Source: Ideonella alba
Lineage (GTDB): Bacteria > Pseudomonadota > Gammaproteobacteria > Burkholderiales > Burkholderiaceae_C
Length of the DNA: 64,000 nucleotides
Assembly (NCBI RefSeq): GCF_018069875.1
Contig: NZ_JAGQDF010000012.1
Coordinates: 1-64,000 of the forward strand
Reading direction: 5' to 3'
Shown: positions 26,798-36,008 of the stretch, piece by piece
How the letters are laid out: every line of letters starts with the position of its first letter
How positions within the stretch are numbered: the stretch's first letter is position 1
Notes under the pieces: generated by a model
Databases searched by the model: none
What the model was told of the DNA's origin: nothing
Seen by the model: only the letters and a program-made list of their open reading frames with translations
Program-made: the position numbers and the translations under genes

Positions 26798-27613
26798 ATG
26801 AAACTCGCCACCTACCAGGACGGCTCGCGTGACGGCCAGCTGGTCGTTGTCTCGCGCGACCTCACCCAGGCGCATTACGCCACCGACATCGCCACCCGCC
26901 TGCAGCAGCTGCTCGATGACTGGAACTTCCTGTCGCCGCAGCTGGAGGACCTGTCCACCACGCTCAACCAGGGCAAGGCGCGGCATGCCTTTCCCTTCGA
27001 TCCGGCGATGTGCATGGCGCCGCTGCCGCGCGCCGCGGCGCGGCTGCTGGCGCCGCCGGAGGGCTCGCTGCGCCGCGTGGCCAGCGACGCGCTGATGGGC
27101 GCGCGCGAGGCCTGGTTCGGCGCCGCCGGGCCACTGCAGGCCGTGCCCGGCCTGGTGGCGATCACCGGCGACATCGACACCGGCGCCGACGCCGGCCAGG
27201 CGCTCGACGGCCTGCGCCTGCTGGCGCTGGGCCTGGACTGGCAGCAGGACGGCGAGTCGCTGAGCGCCGGCTTCAGCCCGGTGGCGGTGACGCCTGACGA
27301 GCTGGGCGAGGCCTGGCGCGGCGGCCGCCTGTCGGTGCCGCTGCTCTGGCGGCGCAATGGTCAGGCGCTGGGCGCGCTGGACCTGGGTGAGGCGCTGCCG
27401 CAGGGCCTGGGCGAACGCCTGGCCGAGGCCGTGCGCCGCCGCCCGCTGCGCGCCGGCAGCCTGCTGATGCTGGCCGCCCAGCCGGCGGACCTGGGCGGTC
27501 TGGCCGAGGCCGAGGGCCTGGCGCCGGGCGACGGCCTGTCGCTGGTGGCGGCCGAGCCGCTGGGCGAGGAGGCCTTCGGCCGCCTGGACAACGCGGTCGG
27601 GCAACTGGCATGA
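26798..27613 (+). CDS. Degenerate fumarylacetoacetate hydrolase-like protein (probable pseudoenzyme)
   Basis: A 271-residue member of the FAH family, shorter than the usual ~330. Residues 1-79 match the FAH N-terminal domain closely (MKLATYQDGSRDGQLVVVSR, HAFPFDPAMCMAPLPRA), and AFSPVAVTPDELGEAWRGG-like sequence is retained near 165-185. The central catalytic part is missing. The segment with the metal-binding Glu pair (the HVELVRKARGAE and FEAEVAVITGD regions in relatives) is reduced to a short divergent stretch, and the GSGTVSN loop is replaced. Reading frame and codon use are intact, so this looks like a maintained protein without FAH activity, not a decaying gene. It overlaps the next gene by 4 bp (ATGA). 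Confidence 0.78.
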   Translation: MKLATYQDGSRDGQLVVVSRDLTQAHYATDIATRLQQLLDDWNFLSPQLEDLSTTLNQGKARHAFPFDPAMCMAPLPRAAARLLAPPEGSLRRVASDALMGAREAWFGAAGPLQAVPGLVAITGDIDTGADAGQALDGLRLLALGLDWQQDGESLSAGFSPVAVTPDELGEAWRGGRLSVPLLWRRNGQALGALDLGEALPQGLGERLAEAVRRRPLRAGSLLMLAAQPADLGGLAEAEGLAPGDGLSLVAAEPLGEEAFGRLDNAVGQLA

Positions 27614-28584
27614 CCGGTGGATGGCGCGGCTGGGTGGCCCGGCTGTGGTCGGCGCTGCTGTGTTCGGCGTTGGTGGGGCTGGCGCCCCCCGCGCTGGCCA
27701 AACCGCCCGCATGCCCGCCGGCCGCCCAGGCCCCGGACGCCGCCACGCTCGCGCAGTGGCAGGCGCAGGCGCGCGACCGCGGCCTGCTGTGGCGCTATGA
27801 GAAGGACGGCCGCAGCGGCTGGCTGTTCGGCACCCTGCATGTGGGGCGCGGGCCCTGGAGCGTGCCCGGGCCGGCACTGTCGCTGGCGCTGGAACAGGCC
27901 GACCGGCTGGTGCTCGAGATCGACCCGCTGGCCGATGACACCCAGTCCGCCCTGCGCGCGCCAACGCCCGCCTCCGGCCCCGCGCCGGCGGCGTTGCCCA
28001 AGGCCCTGGCCGCGCGGCTGCGCCGCCAGCTGGAGCGGGCCTGCGTGGGCACGCTGCTCGACGGCCTGACCCCATCGATGCAGGCCGTCACCCTGCTGGC
28101 GCTGTCGGCCCGCGGCGCCGGTCTGGACCCGGCCTGGGGCCAGGAGCCGATGCTGTCGCAGCGCTTCCACCAGGCGCGCCGGCCGGTGGAGTCGATCGAG
28201 ACGGTGGACCAGCAGGTCCAGGCCCTGGTGGGTGGCGACGAACTGGACACCTTGCGCCAGGCGCTCGACGAGCTGGAGAACCCCGCCTCGATGGCCGTGG
28301 TGAACCGCCTGGCCGAGGCCTGGGCAGCCGGTGACCTGGCCACGCTGAGCGCCTACCCGCGCTGGTGCCGCTGCCTGGATACCGCGCAGCAGCGCGCCGA
28401 GTTCGACCGCATGGTGGTGCAGCGCAACGCCCGCATGGCCGCCCACATCGAGCGCCTGCACGCGGCCGGCGCCCGCCCGCTGGTGGCGGTGGGCGCGCTG
28501 CACCTGGTGGGCGAGGACGGCCTGCCGCAGCGCCTGCAGCGTGCCGGCTTTCGCCTGACCCGGCTCGGACCGGGCGCGCCGTAG
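27610..28584 (+). CDS. TraB/GumN family exported protein
   Basis: A 324-residue protein with a signal peptide to about residue 30 (PPALAK) and the TraB/GumN fold: GWLFGTLHVG with its conserved His, EQADRLVLEIDPL, and the closing VAVGALHLVGEDGLPQRLQRAGF. The conserved Glu and His residues suggest a metal-dependent hydrolase; family function is not settled. It begins inside the FAH-like gene stop. Confidence 0.88.
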   Translation: MTGGWRGWVARLWSALLCSALVGLAPPALAKPPACPPAAQAPDAATLAQWQAQARDRGLLWRYEKDGRSGWLFGTLHVGRGPWSVPGPALSLALEQADRLVLEIDPLADDTQSALRAPTPASGPAPAALPKALAARLRRQLERACVGTLLDGLTPSMQAVTLLALSARGAGLDPAWGQEPMLSQRFHQARRPVESIETVDQQVQALVGGDELDTLRQALDELENPASMAVVNRLAEAWAAGDLATLSAYPRWCRCLDTAQQRAEFDRMVVQRNARMAAHIERLHAAGARPLVAVGALHLVGEDGLPQRLQRAGFRLTRLGPGAP

Positions 28585-28645
28585 GCCCGGTGCAAGCCAG
28601 CTGAGCGCACAATCGACCATCACAGGCCGCACGAGGAGACAAGGC

Positions 28646-29326
28646 ATGAGCAGTGCCACCGATTTCGCCAAGATGGTTCCGGGCTTCGAGTTCCTGCAGG
28701 GGCTGGTCAAGAACGCCGGTTCGGCGCTGCCGGGCATCGGCCAGTGGGTCGCGCCCACGCTGAACCCCGAGGAGCTGGAAAAGCGCATCGAGGAGCTGCG
28801 CACCGTGCAGTTCTGGCTGGAGCAGAACGCCCGCATGCTGGGCGCCACGATCCAGGCGCTGGAGGTGCAGCGCATGACGCTGTCCACGCTGAAGACCATG
28901 AACGTCTCGATGGGCGACCTGCGCGAGGCGATGACGCTGAAGATGCCCGAGGTCGCCGAGCCGCCCGCCGCCACCCCGGCCGCTGCGCCGAAGGCCAAGG
29001 CGGCGCCGCGCAAGAAGGCCGCGGCGGCCCCGGCGGCGGCCGCGCCGGGCGCGGTCGATCCGATGCAGTGGTGGGGCGCGCTGACCAAGCAGTTCACCGA
29101 GCTGGCCACCAACGCGATGAAGGACAGCGCCACCGACGCCGCCAAGAACCTGGCCAGCGCAATGGTCAAGCAGAGCTTCGATGCCGCCGGCGAGACGCTG
29201 AAAAAGGCGGTCGCTGTGCCCGCCACCGTGGCCAAGACCGCGGCTGGCGCGGTGGCCGCCGGCGCCCGCGCCAGTGCCGCCGCGCCCAAGGCGCCGGCCC
29301 GCAAGGGAGCTGCCAGCCGGCGATGA
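28646..29326 (+). CDS. phaM: PhaM-type polyhydroxyalkanoate granule regulatory protein
   Basis: A 226-residue protein. The conserved N-terminal part (about 5-105: FAKMVPGFEFLQGLVKNA, LNPEELEKRIEELRTVQFW, LEQNARMLGATIQALEVQR) matches PhaM, which activates PHB synthase and ties granules to the nucleoid. The C-terminal half is Ala/Lys/Pro rich with KKAAAAPAA-like repeats, as expected for DNA contact. GAGGAGA precedes the ATG. It shows the cell makes PHA granules. The FIST gene starts within its stop codon. Confidence 0.88.
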   Translation: MSSATDFAKMVPGFEFLQGLVKNAGSALPGIGQWVAPTLNPEELEKRIEELRTVQFWLEQNARMLGATIQALEVQRMTLSTLKTMNVSMGDLREAMTLKMPEVAEPPAATPAAAPKAKAAPRKKAAAAPAAAAPGAVDPMQWWGALTKQFTELATNAMKDSATDAAKNLASAMVKQSFDAAGETLKKAVAVPATVAKTAAGAVAAGARASAAAPKAPARKGAASRR

Positions 29327-30486
29327 GCGCCTCCGCCTGCCTCGCGGCGCACGCCACCCACCCCGACGCCGGCATGGCGCTGGCGCTGGCCGCCGCGCAG
29401 ATCGATGCCCAGGCCGCGCAGCGGCCCGGCTGGCGCCCCACGCTGGGCCTGCTGTACCTGAGCGAGGGCTTTGCCGAGCGTGCCGCCGAGTGCCTGGACG
29501 AGGCGCGCCGCCGCTGGCCGGGCGTGGCCTGGGCCGGTGCCGCCGCCTGGGGCCTGGCGGCCGATGGCGTCGAATACCTGGACGAGCCGGCGCTGGTGCT
29601 GTGGCTGATCGACCTGCCGGTGGCGCAGTTCCGCTGCTTCGATGGCCGCCATCCGCTGGCCGAGGACTGGGCCGGCAGCGCCCTGGTCCATGCCGACCCG
29701 GAGCTGCCCGAGCTGGGTGCGCTGCTCAACGAGCTGGCCGAGCGCACCCGCAGCGGCTACCTGTTCGGCGGCCTGCCCAGTGCCCGCCTGCACCGGCGCC
29801 ACTGGGCCGGCGGCGAACCCATGCAGGGCGGGCTCTCGGGCGTGGCCTTCGCGCCCGCGGTGGGCCTGGTCTCGCGCGTCACCCAGGGCTGCCAGCCGGT
29901 GGGTCCGACGCGCCGCGTCACCGGCGCCGAGCGCAACCTGGTGGCCACGCTCGACGGCCAGCCGGCGCTGCCGCAGCTGCTGCAGGACCTGCAGGTGTCG
30001 CTGGACGAGCCGCGCCAGGCCATGGCCGCGCTGCGCCACACCCTGGTCGGCCTGACCGACGAGGGCGACGCGGCGCGCGGACCGGGCGGCCAGTTCGGCG
30101 GCGACACCCGGGTGCGCCACCTGATCGGCATCGACCCGCTGCGCGAGGCGGTGGCGGTGGCCGACCAGGTCGAGCCCGGCATGTCGCTGGCCTTCTGCAC
30201 CCGCGACCCGGTGGCCGCGCGGCGCGACCTGGTGCGCATCTGCGCCGAGATCCGCGACGAGGTCGATGGCGACGGCAGCGCGCCGCCGCGGCGCATCCTC
30301 GGCGCCCACTACGTCAGCTGCACCGGCCGCGGCGGGCCGCATTTCGGCGGCGACAGCGAGGAGCTGCGCATCCTGCGCCACGCGCTGGGCGAGGTGCCGC
30401 TGGTGGGCTTCTTCGCCGCCGGCGAGATTGCCCATCGGCACCTCTACGGCTACACCGGCGTGCTGACGGTGTTCACCAGCGCCTGA
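29323..30486 (+). CDS. FIST-domain sensor protein
   Basis: A 387-residue protein with FIST_N (about 40-240, WAGAAAWGLAADGVEYLDEPALVL) and FIST_C (about 250-385, HFGGDSEELRILRHALGEVPLVGFFAAGEIAH) regions. FIST domains are thought to bind small ligands such as amino acids and usually feed signalling proteins, but none is fused here. It overlaps phaM by 4 bp and abuts the LysR gene by 1 bp, so phaM-FIST-LysR reads as one transcript. Confidence 0.85.
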   Translation: MSASACLAAHATHPDAGMALALAAAQIDAQAAQRPGWRPTLGLLYLSEGFAERAAECLDEARRRWPGVAWAGAAAWGLAADGVEYLDEPALVLWLIDLPVAQFRCFDGRHPLAEDWAGSALVHADPELPELGALLNELAERTRSGYLFGGLPSARLHRRHWAGGEPMQGGLSGVAFAPAVGLVSRVTQGCQPVGPTRRVTGAERNLVATLDGQPALPQLLQDLQVSLDEPRQAMAALRHTLVGLTDEGDAARGPGGQFGGDTRVRHLIGIDPLREAVAVADQVEPGMSLAFCTRDPVAARRDLVRICAEIRDEVDGDGSAPPRRILGAHYVSCTGRGGPHFGGDSEELRILRHALGEVPLVGFFAAGEIAHRHLYGYTGVLTVFTSA

Positions 30487-30487
30487 G

Positions 30488-31375
30488 ATGGCGGCTGATC
30501 GCATCCCACCCATCCAGTGCCTGCAGGCCTTCGAGGCGCTGGCCCGGCTGCGCAGCGTGACCCAGGCCGCGGATGAGCTGAGCGTCACGCCCAGCGCCGT
30601 CAGCCACCGCATCCGCCAGCTCGAGACCCAGCTGGGCTGCAAGCTCTTCCTGCGCGACTTCGGCCTCACGCCCGAGGGCCAGGCCTACCTGGCGCCGGTG
30701 CGCCAGGGGCTGCAGTCGCTGGCCCAGGTGCCAGGCCGCGCGGCATCCAGCGGCGCCAGCGCGCGCTTGCGGCTGGCGGTGACGCCCACCTTCTCGCGCC
30801 AGCTGCTTCTGCCGCGGCTGTCGCACTTCCGCCATGCCTACCCCGAGATCGAGCTGGTGCTGCAGGTGGCCATTCCACTGGCCGACACCAAGGCCGAGGA
30901 GGCCGACCTGGAAGTGCGCTACGGCGCCGGCCCCTACCCGGGCCTGGAGCAGGTGCGCCTGCTCAGCGACGAAGTCACGCCCGTCTGCAGCCCCGAGTAC
31001 CTGCACGAGGCCGGCCCCTTCGGCGCGTTCGCCAGCGCCGACGATGTGCGCCGCGCCCGCCTGATCCGCACCCCCTTGGAGCCCTGGAGCACCTGGTTCC
31101 AGGCCCACGGCATCGCGCTGCCCGAGCCCACCGGCGGCGCCCAGTTCAACGACGTCGGCCTGGTGCTGGACGCCGCCGCCGCCGGCTTCGGCGTGGCGCT
31201 GATGCGCCTGCGACTGGGCCTGAGCTGGCTGGACAGCGGCCGCCTGGTGCGCCTGTCGCCGCGCAGCGTGCCCTCGCCGCTGCACCACCACCTGTGCTGG
31301 AAACCCGGCACGATGGACCGCTGGGAGTGTGCGGCCTTTGCCGACTGGCTGCGCACCGCGCTGGCCACCCCCTGA
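30488..31375 (+). CDS. LysR-family transcriptional regulator (GcvA-like)
   Basis: A 295-residue LTTR. The winged helix-turn-helix (about 8-66, FEALARLRSVTQAADELSVTPSAVSHRIRQLE) is of the GcvA/AmpR subtype, and the periplasmic-binding-protein-like effector domain runs from about 90. The target is unknown; GcvA-type regulators often act on divergently transcribed genes, but here it is the last gene of the phaM-FIST unit. Confidence 0.9.
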   Translation: MAADRIPPIQCLQAFEALARLRSVTQAADELSVTPSAVSHRIRQLETQLGCKLFLRDFGLTPEGQAYLAPVRQGLQSLAQVPGRAASSGASARLRLAVTPTFSRQLLLPRLSHFRHAYPEIELVLQVAIPLADTKAEEADLEVRYGAGPYPGLEQVRLLSDEVTPVCSPEYLHEAGPFGAFASADDVRRARLIRTPLEPWSTWFQAHGIALPEPTGGAQFNDVGLVLDAAAAGFGVALMRLRLGLSWLDSGRLVRLSPRSVPSPLHHHLCWKPGTMDRWECAAFADWLRTALATP

Positions 31376-31453
31376 TTCGAGGGCCCCGTCCCCCCAGGGC
31401 GGGTCTTGCCCGCACGCCGGATGCGGGCGCATGCTGCGCGCTGGAGGGATGCC

Positions 31454-32017
31454 ATGACACACCACATTCAAGCGCGCGCGGTCCGCACCGCATGCTGGGC
31501 CCTGCTGGGCCTGTCGGCCGCGGCCGCGGCCCAGACCCGCCTGCAGCCCGGCCTGTGGGAACAGACCCAGCAGATGAAGTCCGGCAGCGGCCAGATGGAG
31601 GCGCAGATGGCCCAGGCCCAGGCGCGGCTGGCGGCGCTGCCGCCCGAGCAGCGCAAGATGGTCGAGCAGATGATGGCCCAGCAGGGCGTGGGCATGGGCA
31701 GCGCGCCGGCCAGCGTGCGCCTGTGCCTCAGCAAGGAGCAGACCGAGGGTGGCGACGTGCCGCGGGCCGACGGCCGCTGCACCCACCAGGTCAGCCAGCG
31801 CAGCGGCAACACCCTGCACTACAGCTTCCAGTGCAACGGCAACCCGCCCAGCTCGGGCGAGGGCGACTACACCGTCAACAGCCCGACCTCCTACAGCACG
31901 CAGATGACGATGAAGACCGTGGTCAAGGGCCAGCCCGAGACCATCCAGATGACCCAGCAGGGCCGCTTCGTCAGCAGCGACTGCGGGGCGCTCAAGCCGA
32001 TCCAGCTGCCGCGCTGA
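31454..32017 (+). CDS. DUF3617 family exported protein
   Basis: A 187-residue exported protein: signal peptide to about residue 27 (GLSAAAAAQ), the DUF3617 opening LQPGLWEQTQQMKSG, a Met/Gln-rich helix (about 45-75) and Cys pairs near RLCLSKEQ, GRCTHQV, FQCNGN and SDCGALKP. Function is unknown. The ATG at 31454 follows GGAGGG; an upstream ATG at 31406 adds only Arg-rich sequence. Confidence 0.85.
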   Translation: MTHHIQARAVRTACWALLGLSAAAAAQTRLQPGLWEQTQQMKSGSGQMEAQMAQAQARLAALPPEQRKMVEQMMAQQGVGMGSAPASVRLCLSKEQTEGGDVPRADGRCTHQVSQRSGNTLHYSFQCNGNPPSSGEGDYTVNSPTSYSTQMTMKTVVKGQPETIQMTQQGRFVSSDCGALKPIQLPR

Positions 32018-32044
32018 CGGGCTGGGCGCCCGAACGCCGCAGGC

Positions 32045-32431
32045 TCAGGCGGCGTCCGGCGCGGGCTCGTGCTTCATGTGCCGGAAGCGCGCCTCGTCGG
32101 GCGTGCCTTCCAGCGGCGAGCCGGGCTCATCCTGCGGCCGCCACATCAGCACCTGGTCGATCTTCGCCGCCAGTGCCAGGTCCTTGGCGGTGATGCCGTC
32201 GGCCGAATGGGTGCGCAGCTTCACCCGCACGAAGGCATAGGACACCACCAGATCGGGGTGGTGCCAGGCGGCCTCGGCCAGGTGGCCGATCGTGCTGACC
32301 GCCAGCATCGTCGACTTCCAGCCGCTGGTCTTGTACTGGCGGCGGATCCAGCCGTTCTCCAGCTGCCAGTGCGGCAACTCGGCCGCCAGGCGGCGTTGCA
32401 CCTCGTCGTCGGGAATCAGGGGGTCGGCCAT
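32045..32431 (-). CDS. Pterin-4-alpha-carbinolamine dehydratase (PCD/DCoH) family
   Basis: A 128-residue protein with the PCD signature exactly spaced: Glu, three residues, His-His-Pro, five residues, Tyr, nine residues, His (EAAWHHPDLVVSY and following). PCD enzymes recycle 4a-hydroxytetrahydrobiopterin after aromatic amino acid hydroxylation. The C-terminus is extended by about 20 residues beyond the core. No phenylalanine hydroxylase gene lies beside it. folE for pterin synthesis is in the same window but 31 kb away. Confidence 0.9.
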   Translation of the reverse strand: MADPLIPDDEVQRRLAAELPHWQLENGWIRRQYKTSGWKSTMLAVSTIGHLAEAAWHHPDLVVSYAFVRVKLRTHSADGITAKDLALAAKIDQVLMWRPQDEPGSPLEGTPDEARFRHMKHEPAPDAA

Positions 32432-32504
32432 CGCTGTCTCCGGGGGGAAGTCGCGCTGATTCTGGTCAGGCGCCGCCGACCCGCGCGCCAGGGTGGCCTT
32501 TGAT

Positions 32505-32518
32505 GCGGGTTAACCCGC
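32505..32518. promoter_or_regulatory. Palindromic candidate operator upstream of lldP
   Basis: The perfect 14-bp palindrome GCGGGTTAACCCGC lies in the 222-bp divergent gap between the PCD gene and lldP, 135 bp before the lldP ATG. It is AT-centred in otherwise GC-rich DNA, as expected of a dimeric repressor site. TTGAAA follows at 32522-32527 and could be a -35 element, but no clear -10 follows. The regulator is unknown. Confidence 0.4.
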
Positions 32519-32653
32519 GCATTGAAAAAGGCTCATGCGCCGGCGCGGGAAGTTTCATCTGCGCACCCGGGGCGCTGCCTACATTGCCGCTCGGTTCACG
32601 GTCGCCCCCAACGGCCGTCAGGCTTTTCAACACTTCGAGCGGAGACACCCACC

Positions 32654-34315
32654 ATGGTCTGGCAACAGGTCTACGATCCCTTCGGCAACATGTTCATCTC
32701 CACCTTGCTGGCCGCCGTGCCGGTGGTGGTGATGCTGGTGGCGCTGGGCTTCCTGCACATCAAGGCGCACATCGCCGCGGGCCTGGGCCTGCTGGCGGCC
32801 TTCGCGGTGGCCGTGTTCGGCTACGGCATGCCGGCCGGCCTGGCCGGCAACGCGGCCTTCTTCGGCGGTCTGACGGGCCTGCTGCCGATCGGCTGGATCG
32901 TGCTGAACATCATCTTCCTGCAGCAGCTGGCCGAGGGCAACGGCAGCTTCAAGGTCCTGCAGGACTCGCTGTCGGGCATCACCGAGGACCGCCGGCTGCA
33001 GCTGCTGCTGATCGCCTTCTGCTTCGGCGCCTTCTTCGAGGGCGCGGCCGGCTTCGGCACGCCGGTGGCGGTGACCGCGGGCATCCTGATCGGCCTGGGC
33101 TTCTCGCCGCTGGCAGCCTCGGGCCTGTCGCTGATCGCGAACACCGCGCCGGTGGCCTTCGGTGCGCTGGGCACGCCGGTGATCACGCTGGCCAAGGTGC
33201 ATGGCTACGACCTGATGGAGGTGACGGCCATGATCGGCCGCCAGCTGCCCTTCTTCTCGCTGCTGGTGCCCTTCTGGCTGATCTGGGCCTTCGCCGGCCG
33301 CAAGGCGATGATGGAGATCTGGCCCGCGATCCTGGTGACCGGCCTGTCCTTTGCCATTCCGCAGTTCCTGGTGAGCAACTTCATTGGCCCCGAACTGGTG
33401 GACATCATCGCGGCGATCGTCTCGATGATCGCGCTGGTCACCTTCCTGAAGTTCTGGCAACCGAAAAAGATCTGGACCTCGCCCACGCTCAAGGGCCACG
33501 AGAGCGATGGCGGCACCCCGCCGCGCCCGGTGACCATGGTCACCCACAGCCGCGCCGACCTGTTCCGCGCCTGGCTGCCCTGGCTGATCCTCACCGTCTT
33601 CGTCTTCATCTGGGGTCTGCCGGCGGTGAAGACGTACTTCAACGGCCTGTGGGCGCCCAAGTTCCCGATCGAGGGCCTGAACAACCTGATCGAGAAGGTG
33701 CCGCCGGTCGTGCCCTCGCCGCACAAGGAAGCGGCAGTCTATGTGCTCAACGGCCTGTCGGCCACCGGCACCGGCATCCTGCTGTCGGCCGTCATCGGCG
33801 CGCTGGTGATGGGCTACAAGCCGCTGGCCATCGTCAGCACCTACTTCCGCACGCTGTGGATGGTGCGCACCTCGCTGCTGACCATCGTGCTGATGCTGGC
33901 GCTGGGCACGCTCACCCGCTTCTCCGGCACCGACACCACGCTGGGTCTGGCCTTCGCCGGCACCGGTGCGCTCTACCCGTTCTTCGGCACGCTGATGGGC
34001 TGGATCGGGGTGGCGATGACCGGCTCGGACACGGCCTCCAACGTGCTGTTCGGCGGCATGCAGAAGGTGGCGGCCGAGCAGCTGGGGCTGTCGGCCAACC
34101 TGATGGGCGCGGCCAACTCCTCGGGCGGCGTGATGGGCAAGATGATCGATGCGCAGTCCATCGTCGTGGCCTCCACCGCCACGCGCTGGTTCCACCATGA
34201 AGGCGACATCCTGCGCTACGTCTTCTTCCACTCGATCGCCTTGGCCTGCCTGGTGGGCCTGTACGTCACGCTGCAGGCTTATGTCTGGCCGTTCACGCTG
34301 ATGGTGATCCACTGA
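32654..34315 (+). CDS. lldP: L-lactate permease
   Basis: A 553-residue LldP/LctP-family carrier with about 13 hydrophobic segments and family motifs FEGAAGFGTPVAVTAGILIG, NTAPVAFGALGTP, and near the C-terminus GSDTASNVLFGGMQ and ANSSGGVMGKMID. Imports lactate, often also glycolate, with protons. The ATG at 32654 was chosen because the family begins at W-x-x-x-YDP (MVWQQVYDPFGN). It precedes the glycolate oxidase genes by about 100 bp, which supports glycolate or lactate as substrate. A short inverted repeat GCCGGC-AAT-GCCGGC at 34340-34354 lies between it and glcD. Confidence 0.93.
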   Translation: MVWQQVYDPFGNMFISTLLAAVPVVVMLVALGFLHIKAHIAAGLGLLAAFAVAVFGYGMPAGLAGNAAFFGGLTGLLPIGWIVLNIIFLQQLAEGNGSFKVLQDSLSGITEDRRLQLLLIAFCFGAFFEGAAGFGTPVAVTAGILIGLGFSPLAASGLSLIANTAPVAFGALGTPVITLAKVHGYDLMEVTAMIGRQLPFFSLLVPFWLIWAFAGRKAMMEIWPAILVTGLSFAIPQFLVSNFIGPELVDIIAAIVSMIALVTFLKFWQPKKIWTSPTLKGHESDGGTPPRPVTMVTHSRADLFRAWLPWLILTVFVFIWGLPAVKTYFNGLWAPKFPIEGLNNLIEKVPPVVPSPHKEAAVYVLNGLSATGTGILLSAVIGALVMGYKPLAIVSTYFRTLWMVRTSLLTIVLMLALGTLTRFSGTDTTLGLAFAGTGALYPFFGTLMGWIGVAMTGSDTASNVLFGGMQKVAAEQLGLSANLMGAANSSGGVMGKMIDAQSIVVASTATRWFHHEGDILRYVFFHSIALACLVGLYVTLQAYVWPFTLMVIH

Positions 34316-34417
34316 AGTCAGTCCGCTTGTGACCCCGATGCCGGCAATGCCGGCGTCGCCGCGGCGTACAGTTGCACGAGCCAGAGCAGAAAGGCCCTCG
34401 CCGGGCCAGGGTGACCG

Positions 34418-35920
34418 ATGAACGCGATCCAGGACCTGACAGCCGCCGACCCCGCCGACCGCTCTGCGCGGCAGTCCGAGGTGGTGGCCGCGCTGCGGCC
34501 GCTGCTGCCGGCCCACGCGCTGCTCTACCAGCCCGAGGACACCACGCCGTACGAGTGCGACGGCCTGACTGCCTACCGCCAGCGCCCGCTGCTGGTGGCG
34601 CTGCCCGAGACCGAGGAGCAGGTGGCCGCCGTGCTGCGCGCCTGCCACCGGCTGGGCGTGCCGGTGGTGGCGCGCGGCGCCGGCACCGGCCTGTCCGGCG
34701 GCGCCATGCCCCACGCCATGGGCGTGACGCTGGGCCTGGCCAAGTTCAACCGCATCCTCAAGCTGGACCCGTACAGCCGCACTGCGGTGGTCCAGTGCGG
34801 CGTGCGCAACCTGGCGATCAGCGAGGCCGCCGCGCCGCACGGCCTGTACTACGCGCCCGACCCGTCCAGCCAGATCGCCTGCACGATCGGCGGCAACATC
34901 GCCGAGAACTCCGGCGGCGTGCACTGCCTGAAGTACGGCCTGACGGTGCACAACGTGCTGAAGCTGCGCGGCTTCACCGCCGAGGGCGATCCGATCGAGT
35001 TCGGCGGCGACGCGCTCGATGTGCCGGGCCTGGACCTGATGGCCGCGGTGGTCGGCAGCGAGGGCATGCTGGCGGTGATCACCGAGGTCACCGTCAAGCT
35101 CACCCCCAAGCCGCAGCTGGCGCGCTGTGTGATGGCCAGCTTCGATGACGTGCGCAAGGCCGGCGACGCGGTGGCCGCGGTGATCGCCGCCGGCATCATC
35201 CCGGCCGGTCTGGAGATGATGGACAAGCCGATGACCGCGGCGGTCGAGGACTTCGTCCACGCCGGCTACGACCTGAGCGCCGAAGCCATCCTGCTGTGCG
35301 AGTCCGACGGCACACCCGAGGAGGTGGAAGAGGAGATCGGCCGCATGACCGCGGTGCTGCAGTCGGCCGGGGCCACCCGCATCGAGGTCAGCCAGGACGA
35401 GGCCCAGCGTCTGCGCTTCTGGAGCGGCCGCAAGAACGCCTTCCCGGCCTCGGGGCGCATCAGCCCCGACTACATGTGCATGGACAGCACCATCCCGCGC
35501 AAGCGCCTGGCCGACATCCTGATCGCGATTGCCGAGATGGAGAAGAAGTACCAGCTGCGCTGCTGCAACGTCTTCCACGCGGGCGATGGCAACCTGCACC
35601 CGCTGATCCTCTTCGATGCCAACGACCCCGACCAGATGCACCGCTGCGAGCTGTTCGGCGCCGACATCCTGGAGACCAGCGTGGCCATGGGCGGCACGGT
35701 CACCGGCGAGCACGGCGTGGGCGTGGAGAAGCTCAGCTCGATGTGCGTGCAGTTCAGCCCCGAGGAGCGCGAGCAGATGATGGCGCTCAAGCACGCCTTC
35801 GACCCGCACGGCCTGCTCAACCCCGGCAAGGTCATCCCCACGCTGCACCGCTGTGCCGAGTACGGCCGCATGCACGTGAAGAAGGGCCTGCTGCCCTTCC
35901 CGGAACTGGAGCGGTTCTGA
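34418..35920 (+). CDS. glcD: Glycolate oxidase FAD-binding subunit GlcD
   Basis: A 500-residue FAD-linked oxidase. The PCMH-type FAD domain (about 55-235) has ARGAGTGLSGGAMPH and DPSSQIACTIGGNIAENSGG; the C-terminal FAD-oxidase domain has FHAGDGNLHPLILFD and TGEHGVGVEKL. It oxidises glycolate, or possibly D-lactate, to the 2-oxo acid, passing electrons through GlcE and GlcF to quinone. It is separated from glcE by a secreted-protein gene, which is unusual. Confidence 0.93.
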   Translation: MNAIQDLTAADPADRSARQSEVVAALRPLLPAHALLYQPEDTTPYECDGLTAYRQRPLLVALPETEEQVAAVLRACHRLGVPVVARGAGTGLSGGAMPHAMGVTLGLAKFNRILKLDPYSRTAVVQCGVRNLAISEAAAPHGLYYAPDPSSQIACTIGGNIAENSGGVHCLKYGLTVHNVLKLRGFTAEGDPIEFGGDALDVPGLDLMAAVVGSEGMLAVITEVTVKLTPKPQLARCVMASFDDVRKAGDAVAAVIAAGIIPAGLEMMDKPMTAAVEDFVHAGYDLSAEAILLCESDGTPEEVEEEIGRMTAVLQSAGATRIEVSQDEAQRLRFWSGRKNAFPASGRISPDYMCMDSTIPRKRLADILIAIAEMEKKYQLRCCNVFHAGDGNLHPLILFDANDPDQMHRCELFGADILETSVAMGGTVTGEHGVGVEKLSSMCVQFSPEEREQMMALKHAFDPHGLLNPGKVIPTLHRCAEYGRMHVKKGLLPFPELERF

Positions 35921-36008
35921 GCGTTGACCGTGATCAAGCCGCTGCTTAAGACCCGGTTCAGCCGGTCGCACGAAGATCAGCCCCATCGACCCGATGGAGG
36001 ATCTGATC

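Noticed and set aside
26798-27613. Frameshifted or broken FAH gene
   Set aside because: No neighbouring frame contains the missing FAH motifs, and the reading frame is continuous to a stop coupled to the next gene, so it is called a degenerate family member instead.
27361-30669. An 1102-codon open frame on the minus strand opposite phaM and the FIST gene
   Set aside because: Antisense artefact of high GC; PhaM and FIST proteins on the plus strand are recognised.
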